Source of the DNA: Rothia terrae
GTDB taxonomy: Bacteria > Actinomycetota > Actinomycetes > Actinomycetales > Micrococcaceae
Assembly (NCBI RefSeq): GCF_012396615.1
Contig: NZ_JAAXPV010000009.1
Location: 1 to 64,000, forward strand
Direction of reading: 5' to 3'
Length of the DNA: 64,000 nt
This document shows positions 36,258 through 44,081 of this stretch, piece after piece; the stretch's first letter is position 1, and the number at the start of each line of letters is the position of its first letter. The translations under genes and the position numbers were made by a program. Below the pieces are notes generated by a model, which worked only from the letters and a program-made list of their open reading frames with translations, was not told where the DNA came from and ran no database searches.

Positions 36258-36683
36258 TCAAGCATCCGATATTTTCCACGGATTAATGAGCGAAACATCA
36301 ATAGCGTGAAAGTCTTTTTCATTTCTCGTCACAAGTTTCATCCGGTGATTAACAGCAATTGCAGCGATAAAGCAGTCGCGTTCAGGACGCGGGTCTGGAA
36401 CCTGGAAAGCCGCTGATACCTGAGCAGAACGAGAATCTAGCGGAAGAATCCTTCCGTCAAACATCGGGAGTAGCTGATGCCGGTACCACTTTTCCAGCTT
36501 TTGCCCCTGCTGTTGATCTTTGCGGAGCATTCTTCGGACGCCTATTTCGACCTCGAATACTGTAAGGGCCGTGATGTATAAATCGCTCAGATAGTGGTTT
36601 TCAATCCATGCTTTTACATTGGCGTCGATTTTCGAGGCAGGTTTGCGGATCTCACTGACCACGTTTGTATCTAAAACATACAT
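36258..36683 (-). CDS. vapC: PIN-domain toxin, VapC family
   Basis: 141 aa from the ATG at 36683, one base after the antitoxin stop. PIN acidic residues are visible: YVLDTNVVSEI (D5), LTVFEVEIGVRR (Glu), RPERDCFIAAIA (Asp) and LVTRNEKDF (Asp). VapC toxins are Mg-dependent ribonucleases that cut tRNA or rRNA; target here unknown. All catalytic acids are present, so it looks active. Confidence 0.92.
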   Translation of the reverse strand: MYVLDTNVVSEIRKPASKIDANVKAWIENHYLSDLYITALTVFEVEIGVRRMLRKDQQQGQKLEKWYRHQLLPMFDGRILPLDSRSAQVSAAFQVPDPRPERDCFIAAIAVNHRMKLVTRNEKDFHAIDVSLINPWKISDA

Positions 36684-36684
36684 C

Positions 36685-36939
36685 TTAAAATTCCGGGTCT
36701 TGCACGGTGATTTCCACCGGTGCAAAGTCAATGTCGATGTCCTCTTCCATTGAAAGTGCCTCAATGAGCTTGTGCCCGTCAGCGTGCGCAGGTTTTGTGA
36801 GCTTGTTGTACTGTTCGTATGACAGAAGGACGTAAGCGGGAGTACCTCGATCGGTCACGACAACGGGTCCTTCTTGCGCCGCACGTTTTGCCGCGCTAAC
36901 GTCCTGGTTGAATTCTCGGGCCGACACTAAAGTGGTCAT
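36685..36939 (-). CDS. Phd/YefM-family antitoxin
   Basis: 84 aa. N-terminal DNA-binding part LVSAREFNQDVSAAKRAAQE and VVVTDRGTPAYVLLSYEQY are typical of Phd/YefM; the acidic C-terminus (MEEDIDIDFAPVEI) would bind the toxin. AGGAGG precedes the ATG. A palindrome just upstream is the likely autoregulatory operator. Confidence 0.92.
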   Translation of the reverse strand: MTTLVSAREFNQDVSAAKRAAQEGPVVVTDRGTPAYVLLSYEQYNKLTKPAHADGHKLIEALSMEEDIDIDFAPVEITVQDPEF

Positions 36940-36950
36940 TCCAACCTCCT

Positions 36951-36970
36951 TTGTAGGATCTTACCTACAA
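36951..36970. promoter_or_regulatory. Probable operator of the toxin-antitoxin genes
   Basis: TTGTAGG and CCTACAA separated by six bases, directly upstream of the ribosome-binding site of the antitoxin gene. Such palindromes usually bind the antitoxin or the complex. Confidence 0.6.
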
Positions 36971-37042
36971 GTATCAACCTGCCGGTACAAGATGGCAAGG
37001 TTTCATTTCTTCAGCTAACTGCGCCTGCTGACGCTGCACGTG

Positions 37043-37079
37043 AAAACCGGGGCTTAAACCACCAAGTTTAAGCCCCGGT
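37043..37079. repeat. Hairpin, copy 2 of the pair flanking the toxin-antitoxin cassette
   Basis: ACCGGGGCTTAAAC and GTTTAAGCCCCGGT around CACCAA. It lies 59 bp after the oxidoreductase stop and would end that transcript. Copy 1 at 36182-36220 has one mismatch in each arm. Confidence 0.85.
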
Positions 37080-37138
37080 CGCTGATACGTCGCGGACGCG
37101 GTTCACCGCTGAAAGCCGCGAGAAGCCAGCCACTAACG

Positions 37139-38155
37139 CTAGATTTTTACGACCATCTTTCCGGTGTTTTTGCCCGAGAACAAGCCGAAGAAAGCGTCCA
37201 GCGCGTTGTGAAGCCCTTCAACCACGGTTTCGTCGTAGGTAATCTCGCCGGAGATGACGTGCGGTGCGATTTCTTCGCGGAATTCCTGAGCAAACTGTAG
37301 GTAGTCCTGCAGAACAAAGCCCTTCATGCTCAGCGAGCGCGTCACAATATTGGTCATAAAACGCGGGCCGGGGATGCTGTTGGGGTCTTTTTCGTTGTAG
37401 ACCGAAATCGCTCCGCAGAGGGCTGCGCGTCCGTAACGGTTAAAGCTGTTGAGGGCCGCTTCTAGGTGGTCGCCGCCGACGTTGTCGAAGTAGACATCGA
37501 TGCCGTTGGGTGCTGCTTCTTCAAGCTGGGTGAGAATCGGCGCGGCTTTATAGTCAATGCCCTGGGTGAAGCCAAAACGCTGAGTGAGAAGAGCTGTCTT
37601 CTCAGATCCGCTCGCCGAACCAATAATTTCGCGAGCTCCTTTAAGTTTTGCGATTTGGCCGGCCATCGAGCCCACAGCACCCGCGGCACCCGAGATAAAG
37701 ACGTTGTCGCCTTCTTTGAGCTCGGCTACCTTCATTAAGCCCATGTAGGCGGTCATGCCGGTTAATCCCAGTGCGCCGAGGTAAACGGAGGAGGCGACAT
37801 CGCCCAGTTCCTGCGCCTGTGTGAAGGCCTGGGCATCTGCCTGCGCGATATCGCGCCAGCCCAAGAAATGGGTGACGAGGTCGCCTTCACTGAACTCCGG
37901 GGAGGTGCTTTCGATAACGCGTCCTACCGCCGAGCCTTGCATGGTTTCGCCCAGTTCAAAGGGCGGAATGTAGGACTTTGAGTCGTTCATGCGTCCGCGC
38001 ATGTACGGGTCTACCGAGATGAACTCGTTGCGCACGCGCACCTGGTTTTCGCCAAGGTCGGGAAGCTCAACGGTCACGGTTCGAAAATCCTCGGCTACGG
38101 GCATACCGGCCGGACGGCGGACAAGCTGAATCTGTGTACTTTTGTTTTCACTCAT
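37139..38155 (-). CDS. NADP-dependent medium-chain oxidoreductase (CurA/leukotriene B4 dehydrogenase-like)
   Basis: 338 aa from the ATG at 38155. Zn-free MDR enzyme: DPYMRGRMND near the N-terminus, the nucleotide-binding stretch VFISGAAGAVGSMAGQIAKL, and IDVYFDNVGGDHLEAAL. The family reduces double bonds of enones and enals. The frame continues upstream to 38305 but with no family residues; GGAGG lies 16 bases before the chosen ATG, a long spacing, so the start is not certain. Divergent from the phospholipase gene. Confidence 0.87.
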   Translation of the reverse strand: MSENKSTQIQLVRRPAGMPVAEDFRTVTVELPDLGENQVRVRNEFISVDPYMRGRMNDSKSYIPPFELGETMQGSAVGRVIESTSPEFSEGDLVTHFLGWRDIAQADAQAFTQAQELGDVASSVYLGALGLTGMTAYMGLMKVAELKEGDNVFISGAAGAVGSMAGQIAKLKGAREIIGSASGSEKTALLTQRFGFTQGIDYKAAPILTQLEEAAPNGIDVYFDNVGGDHLEAALNSFNRYGRAALCGAISVYNEKDPNSIPGPRFMTNIVTRSLSMKGFVLQDYLQFAQEFREEIAPHVISGEITYDETVVEGLHNALDAFFGLFSGKNTGKMVVKI

Positions 38156-38319
38156 AAAAGGTAAAACGCTACCTCCGCCGCGGATATTTCTTGAGTGACG
38201 CACCTGACATACAACAACCGCTGAAGGTGTATTTTCCAAAAGCTCCTGCAAACTAAATATAAAAATGCGTTCCCCGTGTATTTTTGTACGGTCAACCACA
38301 ACCATTATGAGGGGAACTC

Positions 38320-38901
38320 ATGTCTCTGCTTTCTAAAAATCAACCGGCGAAGTTTGTCATCAGCCTCTTTATCGCCCTGTTTATGGCGCTTGGCGCATCC
38401 AGCCTCGCCTCAGCTGCACCTGCCGTTTCTAACGTCTCATCGCTCAAAAAGATAAATTCGTACGAGTACAAGGTGCTGAAAAAGAACTTCACCGGCCAGC
38501 AGATTAACGCACTTGATTCTATGGCGACAGACCAAGAAATTAGCCAGCTCGTTGCCGTTATTCAGAACCCGAACGCGGCAGTTGAAACGGTCAACCAGCC
38601 TCGGCTCATGGTGGCAACCTATGCAAGTTCTGCGCCGAACGGATGCTCGTACTCACCCGACAGCTTTGGGTCAGCTAACTTTAAACCCACCTGCGATGCC
38701 CACGATTTGTGCTACTCAGATTTCAGCACCACCGACCGCATTGACTGCGATAAAACCTTCCTTCAAGGACTTCTTGCTGAGTGTATCCGCGTTTACACCG
38801 GTATCAAGCGTTCTACCTGCAACGTGGTAGCTAATACCTACTACACCGCGGTGCGTACCGTAGGCGGTAGCTTCTACGAGGGTCAAGGTTCGGCTGCCTA
38901 A
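38320..38901 (+). CDS. Secreted phospholipase A2 family protein
   Basis: 193 aa. Signal peptide: FVISLFIALFMALGASSLA then SAAPAV, cleavage likely near residue 32. The mature part has a helical segment, then the prokaryotic phospholipase A2 domain: NGCSYSPDSFGSANFKPTC, the catalytic pair in CDAHDLCYSDF, and CDKTFLQGLLAEC followed by YYTAVRTVGG. Six cysteines could form disulfides. The enzyme would release fatty acids from phospholipids outside the cell. GAGGGG precedes the ATG. The next small membrane-protein gene overlaps by one base. Confidence 0.87.
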   Translation: MSLLSKNQPAKFVISLFIALFMALGASSLASAAPAVSNVSSLKKINSYEYKVLKKNFTGQQINALDSMATDQEISQLVAVIQNPNAAVETVNQPRLMVATYASSAPNGCSYSPDSFGSANFKPTCDAHDLCYSDFSTTDRIDCDKTFLQGLLAECIRVYTGIKRSTCNVVANTYYTAVRTVGGSFYEGQGSAA

Positions 38902-39128
38902 TGAAAATTAGCTCGGTCTTCGCTTTGCTGACGGGCCTTAGCGGTGTTATCGCGCTGGGACTATTCCTGTGGATCTATGTGGAAGGCACCGTTCTCGGCT
39001 CGTCAGATCCCAATATCGGCGGCGGAATTCTCTTGTTGCTATCGATTGCTCTGACGGTTATTTTTGCCGTGCTGTGGGCGGGCTTCGCACTCTACGAACG
39101 TGCTAAAAAGCGTCGGAATCGTCAGTAG
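38901..39128 (+). CDS. Small two-helix membrane protein coupled to the phospholipase gene
   Basis: 75 aa with two hydrophobic segments (VFALLTGLSGVIALGLFLWI and ILLLLSIALTVIFAVLWAGF) and a basic end ERAKKRRNRQ. Its ATG shares one base with the phospholipase stop (TAATG), so translation is coupled and a joint role is plausible, for example membrane retention or protection from the lipase. Family not recognised. Confidence 0.75.
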   Translation: MKISSVFALLTGLSGVIALGLFLWIYVEGTVLGSSDPNIGGGILLLLSIALTVIFAVLWAGFALYERAKKRRNRQ

Positions 39129-39141
39129 CTTACCAACAAAA

Positions 39142-39188
39142 ACTCCCCTGCCATGTGTGGCTCAAACGCGCACGTGACAGGGGATTTT
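39142..39188. terminator. Terminator after the phospholipase unit
   Basis: TCCCCTG..CA.GTG pairs with CAC.TG.CAGGGGA with small bulges, followed by six T residues. Confidence 0.8.
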
Positions 39189-39219
39189 TTAGTTCATCTC
39201 GCAACCTGCGAGAGACTAA

Positions 39220-39678
39220 CTAGCCGTTGGTACCCAGTACAAACCGGCGCCCTACCAGCTCATCGGGTGTAATTTCTACGAATTCCAGTTTGACGGTATT
39301 GAGCCAGGGTCGAATACCGAGGGTGGATGCGCGTTCAATGTCAGCGGTATCTGTCAGCAGACGCGCTGTACCAAAGACGTTCACCGAGTATGCCTCGCCG
39401 CCGGTGATGTTATCGAACTGCAGGGTGGCTTTATCGTTGAGGATCAACTGGGTCAGCTTTGAACCCGGCGCGGTCTGAAAATAGAACTTACGGTCTGCTA
39501 CCGCGATATTCAGCGGGGTAATGTGCACAACGCCTTCGTCGGCTGTGCCCAAGCGGGCAAAACGCTGGTGCTCGGCAAGTGCCCAGATCTCATCGTCAGT
39601 CAACACGGTGACAGGATTTTCGGGTACGCCGGTGCTGTGTTCATTAGCGTCTTTGCTGATGTTCATGGGAATACTCAT
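39220..39678 (-). CDS. Pyridoxamine 5'-phosphate oxidase-like flavin-binding protein
   Basis: 152 aa from the ATG at 39678. EIWALAEHQRFARLGTADEG, VHITPLNIAVADRKFYFQT and KATLQFDNITGG follow the split-barrel FMN-binding pattern. The start is placed by a CACAAT hexamer six bases upstream, suggesting a leaderless mRNA; an in-frame ATG at 39666 is an alternative. Divergent from the helicase gene, 67 bp apart. Substrate unknown; second family member in the window. Confidence 0.82.
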   Translation of the reverse strand: MSIPMNISKDANEHSTGVPENPVTVLTDDEIWALAEHQRFARLGTADEGVVHITPLNIAVADRKFYFQTAPGSKLTQLILNDKATLQFDNITGGEAYSVNVFGTARLLTDTADIERASTLGIRPWLNTVKLEFVEITPDELVGRRFVLGTNG

Positions 39679-39684
39679 ACCTCT

Positions 39685-39690
39685 ATTGTG
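39685..39690 (-). promoter_or_regulatory. Predicted -10 of the PNPOx-like gene, leaderless
   Basis: CACAAT on the minus strand, six bases before the ATG at 39678. The same hexamer precedes the divergent helicase ATG at 39746 by six bases. Confidence 0.4.
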
Positions 39691-39745
39691 CACCAGAACA
39701 CATGGCAGATGCACGGGGTTATCGTTTCTCAGGCACAATATGAAC

Positions 39746-42151
39746 ATGGCTTCTTTTTCTTCAGACCCGCAGTTTCTTGAGCTCATGCGCCGCCTCGGAT
39801 TTTCTTCGGTGCCGCCCGAGGTAACTCACGTGCGAACCATTGCGGCGCGGGATGCTGTGACCACGCCGTGGCCGCAGTGGGTTCATGAAGATGTTGCCGG
39901 TGTTTTTCGAGGTCTTGGCATTGATGAGCCCTATCTGCACCAGGTTCAGGCGGCTCAGGCGGCGCACGACTCGAGCGGCAAAGAGCACGTCATCGTGGCA
40001 ACCGGTACGGCCTCGGGTAAATCGCTTGCCTACCAGATTCCTGCATTGGATGCAGTACATCGTGGAGAGCTAGACCCCGGTGCGGGATTCGACCGCAATG
40101 AAGCCACCGTTCTCTACTTCTCCCCCACCAAGGCGCTGGCTGCTGACCAGCTCGCGTCTCTGCGGTCGCTCGGACTTTCCACCGTTCGCGCTGAAACCTA
40201 CGACGGCGACACGGACGTTGTCACCCGCCGGTGGATTCGTGATCACGCCAACATTATTGTGTGCAACCCTGACATGTTGCACTTTGGTATTCTGCCGAAT
40301 CACGCGCGCTGGGGCTCGTTCTTACGCAAACTCAAATACGTGATTATTGATGAAGCCCACAGTTACCGCGGGGTATTCGGCTCTAACGTGGCTAACTTGA
40401 TGCGCAGGTTGCGACGCGTGTGCCGCCAGTACGGGGCAAAGCCGGTCTTTATCGGGGCGTCTGCTACGTCGGCAACACCCGGCGCTTCTTTTGCCCGGCT
40501 TCTCGGCGTGGATGAGTCAGCCGTTACCGCCATTACACAAGATACTGCACCGCACGGCGAGTCCACGGTCGTTCTGTGGGAGCCGGAGCTCAAAGAGAAG
40601 GTCAACGATAAGTTAGCCGCCAAACCTGCCAGCGGCGGCGAAAACGGTGCTCCGGTGCGCAAGAGCGTGATCGAACAAGCCTCTGAAATGCTGACTGACC
40701 TGGTCGTTGATCGCACCCGCAGCATTGCTTTTGTGAAATCACGACGCGCGGCTGAGGCTATTGCCCAGCGTACCGGTCAATACTTGGACGAAGTTGAAGT
40801 GGGGCTTGCACACCGTGTACAGGCCTACCGCTCGGGTTATCTTCCCGAAGAACGACGCGCCTTAGAGCAGGGTATGCGTTCGGGCGAGTTACTGGCTGTG
40901 GCTAGTACCAACGCCCTTGAGCTGGGTATTGATATTGCGGGCTTGGACGCGGTGCTGGTCGGCGGCTGGCCGGGCACACGCGCGTCCTTCTTCCAGCAAA
41001 TTGGTAGAGCGGGGCGAGCAGGCCAGGAATCCATGTCGGTGTTTATCGCCTCCGAAGATCCGCTTGATACCTATCTGGTGCACCACCCGGAAGACATTTT
41101 TGATAACGGTGTTGAAGCAACCGTTTTTGATCCCACCAACCCCTATATTCTTTCGCCTCACCTGTGCGCTGCGGCTGCCGAGGTTCCCCTGCGCACCGAA
41201 GAGCTAGCGCTATTTGGTGAGACTGCACGCGCCCTCGTTGACCGCCTGGTTGCCCAGGGTTACCTACGAGCGCGCGCTACGGGTTGGTTCTGGACGCACC
41301 CTGAAAGTGCTTCTGACCTGGTTGATTTGCGAGGCGGCGGTGGGTCTCCCCTGCAGATTATTGATGTTGAAAGCGGTGCGGTAGTGGGCACGATGGGTGC
41401 TGCGCAGTCGCATGCACAGGCTCATCCGGGAGCTATTTATACGCACCAGGGCACAACCTTTGTGGTTGAAGATTTGGATGAAGAAAACGGTGTGATTGCG
41501 GTGTCTCGCGCTTTTCCTGATTTTTATACGCAGGCTCGAGATATTACCGAGGTCAGCGTTTTGGCTGAGGAAGAATCCGAACAGTGGGGCCCGGTGACCG
41601 TGCATTACGGTAAGGTGCGGGTGCGTAACCAGGTGGTCTCGTATCAGCGGAAGTCTTTGATTGGGCAAGAAGTTCTGGGCGAAGAGCCGCTGGATTTATC
41701 ACCGCAGAATCTGATGACGAGTGCTGTGTGGTTTACGATTCCGCCCACCGTCATGACCGGCGCCGGTGTTGAAGAGAAGGACTTTCCCGGTGCGCTTCAT
41801 GCCGCCGAACATGCGTCCATCGGCCTATTGCCACTGATTGCTACCTGTGATCGCTGGGATATTGGTGGGCTGTCAACGGCACTGCACATTGATACCGAGA
41901 TGCCCACCATTTTTGTCTATGACGGCTATCAGGGCGGCTCGGGATGCGCTGAACGCGGTTTTGTTGCCGCACGCAAGTGGTTGCAGGCAACCCTAGATAC
42001 CATTGAGGCGTGTGAGTGCGAGAGCGGATGCCCATCCTGCGTGCAGTCCCCCAAGTGCGGTAACCGTAACGAGCCTTTGGATAAGGACGCTGCAGCCCGT
42101 GTGCTTCAGGCGCTGTTGATACACTCGGGAGCCTTGAACTCCACGATCTAG
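39746..42151 (+). CDS. DEAD/DEAH-box helicase with DUF1998 C-terminus (YprA/MrfA type)
   Basis: 801 aa superfamily 2 helicase. Walker A VATGTASGKSLAYQIP, box II IIDEAHSYRG, SAT-like FIGASATSATP, and motif VI QIGRAGRAGQ. The C-terminal DUF1998-type cysteine cluster is CECESGCPSCVQSPKCG near the end, which in MrfA binds a metal. MrfA of B. subtilis acts in mitomycin-damage repair; the M. tuberculosis counterpart is Rv3649 in the same conserved block. ATG 39740 is also possible; 39746 is preferred because the -10-like CACAAT touches 39740. Confidence 0.9.
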   Translation: MASFSSDPQFLELMRRLGFSSVPPEVTHVRTIAARDAVTTPWPQWVHEDVAGVFRGLGIDEPYLHQVQAAQAAHDSSGKEHVIVATGTASGKSLAYQIPALDAVHRGELDPGAGFDRNEATVLYFSPTKALAADQLASLRSLGLSTVRAETYDGDTDVVTRRWIRDHANIIVCNPDMLHFGILPNHARWGSFLRKLKYVIIDEAHSYRGVFGSNVANLMRRLRRVCRQYGAKPVFIGASATSATPGASFARLLGVDESAVTAITQDTAPHGESTVVLWEPELKEKVNDKLAAKPASGGENGAPVRKSVIEQASEMLTDLVVDRTRSIAFVKSRRAAEAIAQRTGQYLDEVEVGLAHRVQAYRSGYLPEERRALEQGMRSGELLAVASTNALELGIDIAGLDAVLVGGWPGTRASFFQQIGRAGRAGQESMSVFIASEDPLDTYLVHHPEDIFDNGVEATVFDPTNPYILSPHLCAAAAEVPLRTEELALFGETARALVDRLVAQGYLRARATGWFWTHPESASDLVDLRGGGGSPLQIIDVESGAVVGTMGAAQSHAQAHPGAIYTHQGTTFVVEDLDEENGVIAVSRAFPDFYTQARDITEVSVLAEEESEQWGPVTVHYGKVRVRNQVVSYQRKSLIGQEVLGEEPLDLSPQNLMTSAVWFTIPPTVMTGAGVEEKDFPGALHAAEHASIGLLPLIATCDRWDIGGLSTALHIDTEMPTIFVYDGYQGGSGCAERGFVAARKWLQATLDTIEACECESGCPSCVQSPKCGNRNEPLDKDAAARVLQALLIHSGALNSTI

Positions 42152-42172
42152 TGTTCAACAGAATCTTCAGCA

Positions 42173-42538
42173 TCACTTACCGTTCGGTGGTCCCGCCCTT
42201 GATACTGATTCAGCCGGGCCTATAAAGACGAACGGCCCTGCCACAGTAACCTGAACGCGCACGTCCATGACTTCGCTATCTTCAGCCGGGGACGCGCATC
42301 CTACCAGCTGTGCTTTATTGGCAGTGGCCACCTGCTCGGCAACGTCGCAGGGGTCGCCGCTTCGTAAACCGCGTGCGGCGTCCGCCGCGGCGAGCGCGCT
42401 CAAATCGGCGGCGGTGGTTGCTCTGTGATTAGCCGATGACACTGAGATGAGTCCTGCGATCACGCCCAAAAAGATGAGCAGAACGGCGATAATTCCGAGC
42501 ACTACGATGGTTCCGCTGCCGCGCTGGTTCTCGCTCAT
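42173..42538 (-). CDS. Rv3654c-like TadE-type pilus-associated protein
   Basis: 121 aa. GSGTIVVLGIIAVLLIFLGV is an N-terminal pilin-like hydrophobic segment, followed by SSANHRATTAADLSALAAAD, the signature of Rv3654c-type TadE-like proteins. Probably a minor pilin or secreted component of the Tad system. Its ATG overlaps the upstream TadE stop by four bases. Confidence 0.85.
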   Translation of the reverse strand: MSENQRGSGTIVVLGIIAVLLIFLGVIAGLISVSSANHRATTAADLSALAAADAARGLRSGDPCDVAEQVATANKAQLVGCASPAEDSEVMDVRVQVTVAGPFVFIGPAESVSRAGPPNGK

Positions 42539-42930
42539 TCAGCACCGCCTCCTTGCTCTTTAGGTACGGATGCGCGTGCCTGTTGCTCGATGCTTCCGAG
42601 GGTTCCGATGACGCCCGGTGCGCGGGTGGTGGCGACAACCGTCATCATGGTGCCGTCATCCATCACGTGCACGGCAAAATCAGAGTCGATGTCACCGGCT
42701 ATTCTGCTGACGGTTTCTGCTGTTTCGCCGCGTGCCGCCGCGCGGGCACCCAGCCGGGCTGATTCTTCAAGTTTGATTTGGGTGGCGCCCACGGCACAGG
42801 CGCCGAGCACCAGGGCGAGAATAAAAACAACAGCCGGTAGCATGAGCGCGAACTCTGCGGTGGTGGTACCGCTTTCGCGGTGGTCTTCTGACGATAGGCA
42901 GAAGTTGAGACGGGTATTTTCAGGGGTCAT
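42535..42930 (-). CDS. TadE-family pseudopilin
   Basis: 131 aa. ESGTTTAEFALMLPAVVFIL is the TadE-type prepilin motif (cleavage before the helix, with conserved Glu in TAEFAL). The rest would be extracellular. Four-base overlap with the next gene. Counterpart of Rv3655c by order. Confidence 0.88.
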   Translation of the reverse strand: MTPENTRLNFCLSSEDHRESGTTTAEFALMLPAVVFILALVLGACAVGATQIKLEESARLGARAAARGETAETVSRIAGDIDSDFAVHVMDDGTMMTVVATTRAPGVIGTLGSIEQQARASVPKEQGGGAE

Positions 42931-42963
42931 GGTGGTTCCTTGCTCGCGGGCTATCCGTATAAA

Positions 42964-43023
42964 AACCTAAAGCGCGCATCTACCTTTTCAAGAAATAACG
43001 CCGGTAGATGCACGCTTCAGGTT
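42964..43023 (-). terminator. Long hairpin between the DUF4244 and TadE genes
   Basis: AACCTAAAGCGCGCATCTACC pairs with GGTAGATGCACGCTTCAGGTT (three mismatches) around an 18-base loop. No T run on the minus strand, so it may reduce, and not stop, read-through into the TadE genes, or stabilise the upstream pilin mRNA. Confidence 0.55.
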
Positions 43024-43038
43024 CACGGTGATTCTTCT

Positions 43039-43296
43039 TTACATACCGGTGCTCAAAGCGTTGCGCACAATGCCCATGAGTAGCTCGCGTACTTCGTCGG
43101 ATTTCAAGATCACAACGAGCAGTCCGGCGAAGCCGACGGCAGCCAACATGACGATGCCGTACTCAGCGGTGGTCGCGCCTGCCTCCGGATCATGCACTAA
43201 GGCGTTGTGTTCCACGACGTCCCCTTCAAGAACGAGCTCTGAATCGTGCACTGAACGCTGGGCTGAGATTGGTTCGAGGTTCTGAAAATGTCCCAC
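43039..43296 (-). CDS. DUF4244 Flp-type pilin
   Basis: 85 aa. EAGATTAEYGIVMLAAVGFA is a class III/Flp prepilin cleavage motif (G-A-T-T-A-E-Y) leading into one hydrophobic helix, with a short C-terminal end. This should be the major pilin of the Tad pilus; M. tuberculosis Rv3656c is the counterpart. AGGAG precedes the GTG start. The hairpin just downstream could set its mRNA level apart from the other genes. Confidence 0.88.
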   Translation of the reverse strand: MGHFQNLEPISAQRSVHDSELVLEGDVVEHNALVHDPEAGATTAEYGIVMLAAVGFAGLLVVILKSDEVRELLMGIVRNALSTGM

Positions 43297-43402
43297 GGTG
43301 GTTCTCCTAAGATAAGACTGGTGTAAGTGAGGGGCCGCTGGGTGAAGCGGCTAATTCCAGAGTGCACCGGTGGCGCACGGCTGTACAGCAAAACCCAAAA
43401 TC

Positions 43403-43491
43403 TGTGGATAAACCAGCCGTTTGTGAGGCCTGTGGATAACAATTTTCGCTATCCACAACCTCAATCTTCATCAAAAAGCCGGTTATCCACA
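43403..43491. promoter_or_regulatory. Cluster of four DnaA boxes
   Basis: Perfect TTATCCACA on the minus strand at 43403-43411 and 43431-43439 and on the plus strand at 43483-43491, plus CTATCCACA (one mismatch) at 43449-43457. Two point each way. The cluster fills the 200-bp gap between the pilin gene and the TadC-like gene. No AT-rich unwinding region or dnaA/dnaN is near, so this is not an obvious origin; a DnaA-titration or DnaA-regulated site is possible. Confidence 0.75.
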
Positions 43492-43496
43492 CTCGG

Positions 43497-44078
43497 TCAC
43501 CGCCCGAGCATCGTGGGTATCAGCGACATCAGTACCGGCAAAACCCCCAGACAGATAAAGGCCGGCAAGGAACACACGCCCAACGGCACCACGAGTTTTA
43601 CCGCTAGCTTGGCAGCGGATTGTTCTGCCCGTCGAAACTCGGTGCGACGCGCCCTAGCGGCTGCCGCACGGAGAATATCGGCGCTCGGCGCACCGGCAAC
43701 AGTCACCACAGCCAGCGTGTCTTTAAACTGCACCATGGCAGGATCAAGCGCGGTCGCATCCGCCCACGCCCACGCGTCCTTCCAGGGCAGACCGGTAGAA
43801 AGACGCTGAGAAACCGCCCTCAATACTGCACTGTGCGCGGTGTCTACCTCAGCCAGATGCATCAACGATGCGCTCAGGGACAACCCGGTTTCTTGCAGAG
43901 TGGCGATCAGTTCTAGCAGTAGAGAAGCATCGAGCCCTAAGCCACTTTCGGCAGTCGACAGCCCCATAGCAGCGCCCTTAGGCTCAGAATCGGCGCGCTG
44001 TCGCAGACGCCGCAGCATCACCAGCGCACCGGCGGCACATAAACAGCAACTAAAGAAAATAATCAGTAGGGTATCCAC
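43497..44078 (-). CDS. Tad type II secretion F-family protein, TadC-like
   Basis: 193 aa. Residues 70-160 are a GspF-type domain (LIATLQETGLSLSASLMHLA; LAVVTVAGAPSADILRAAA), with a helix at each end (LLIIFFSCCLCAAGALVML; VPLGVCSLPAFICLGVLPVL). Inner-membrane platform of the pilus machine. It follows the TadB-like gene by three bases. Counterpart of Rv3657c. Confidence 0.85.
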   Translation of the reverse strand: MDTLLIIFFSCCLCAAGALVMLRRLRQRADSEPKGAAMGLSTAESGLGLDASLLLELIATLQETGLSLSASLMHLAEVDTAHSAVLRAVSQRLSTGLPWKDAWAWADATALDPAMVQFKDTLAVVTVAGAPSADILRAAAARARRTEFRRAEQSAAKLAVKLVVPLGVCSLPAFICLGVLPVLMSLIPTMLGR

Positions 44079-44081
44079 CGG

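Noticed and set aside
36182-37079. Insertion sequence or transposon ends around the toxin-antitoxin genes
   Set aside because: The flanking repeats are direct copies of hairpins, with no transposase, target duplication or terminal inverted repeat.
43403-43491. Replication origin
   Set aside because: DnaA boxes are present, but dnaA, dnaN, an AT-rich unwinding region and a strand-switch of genes are all absent.
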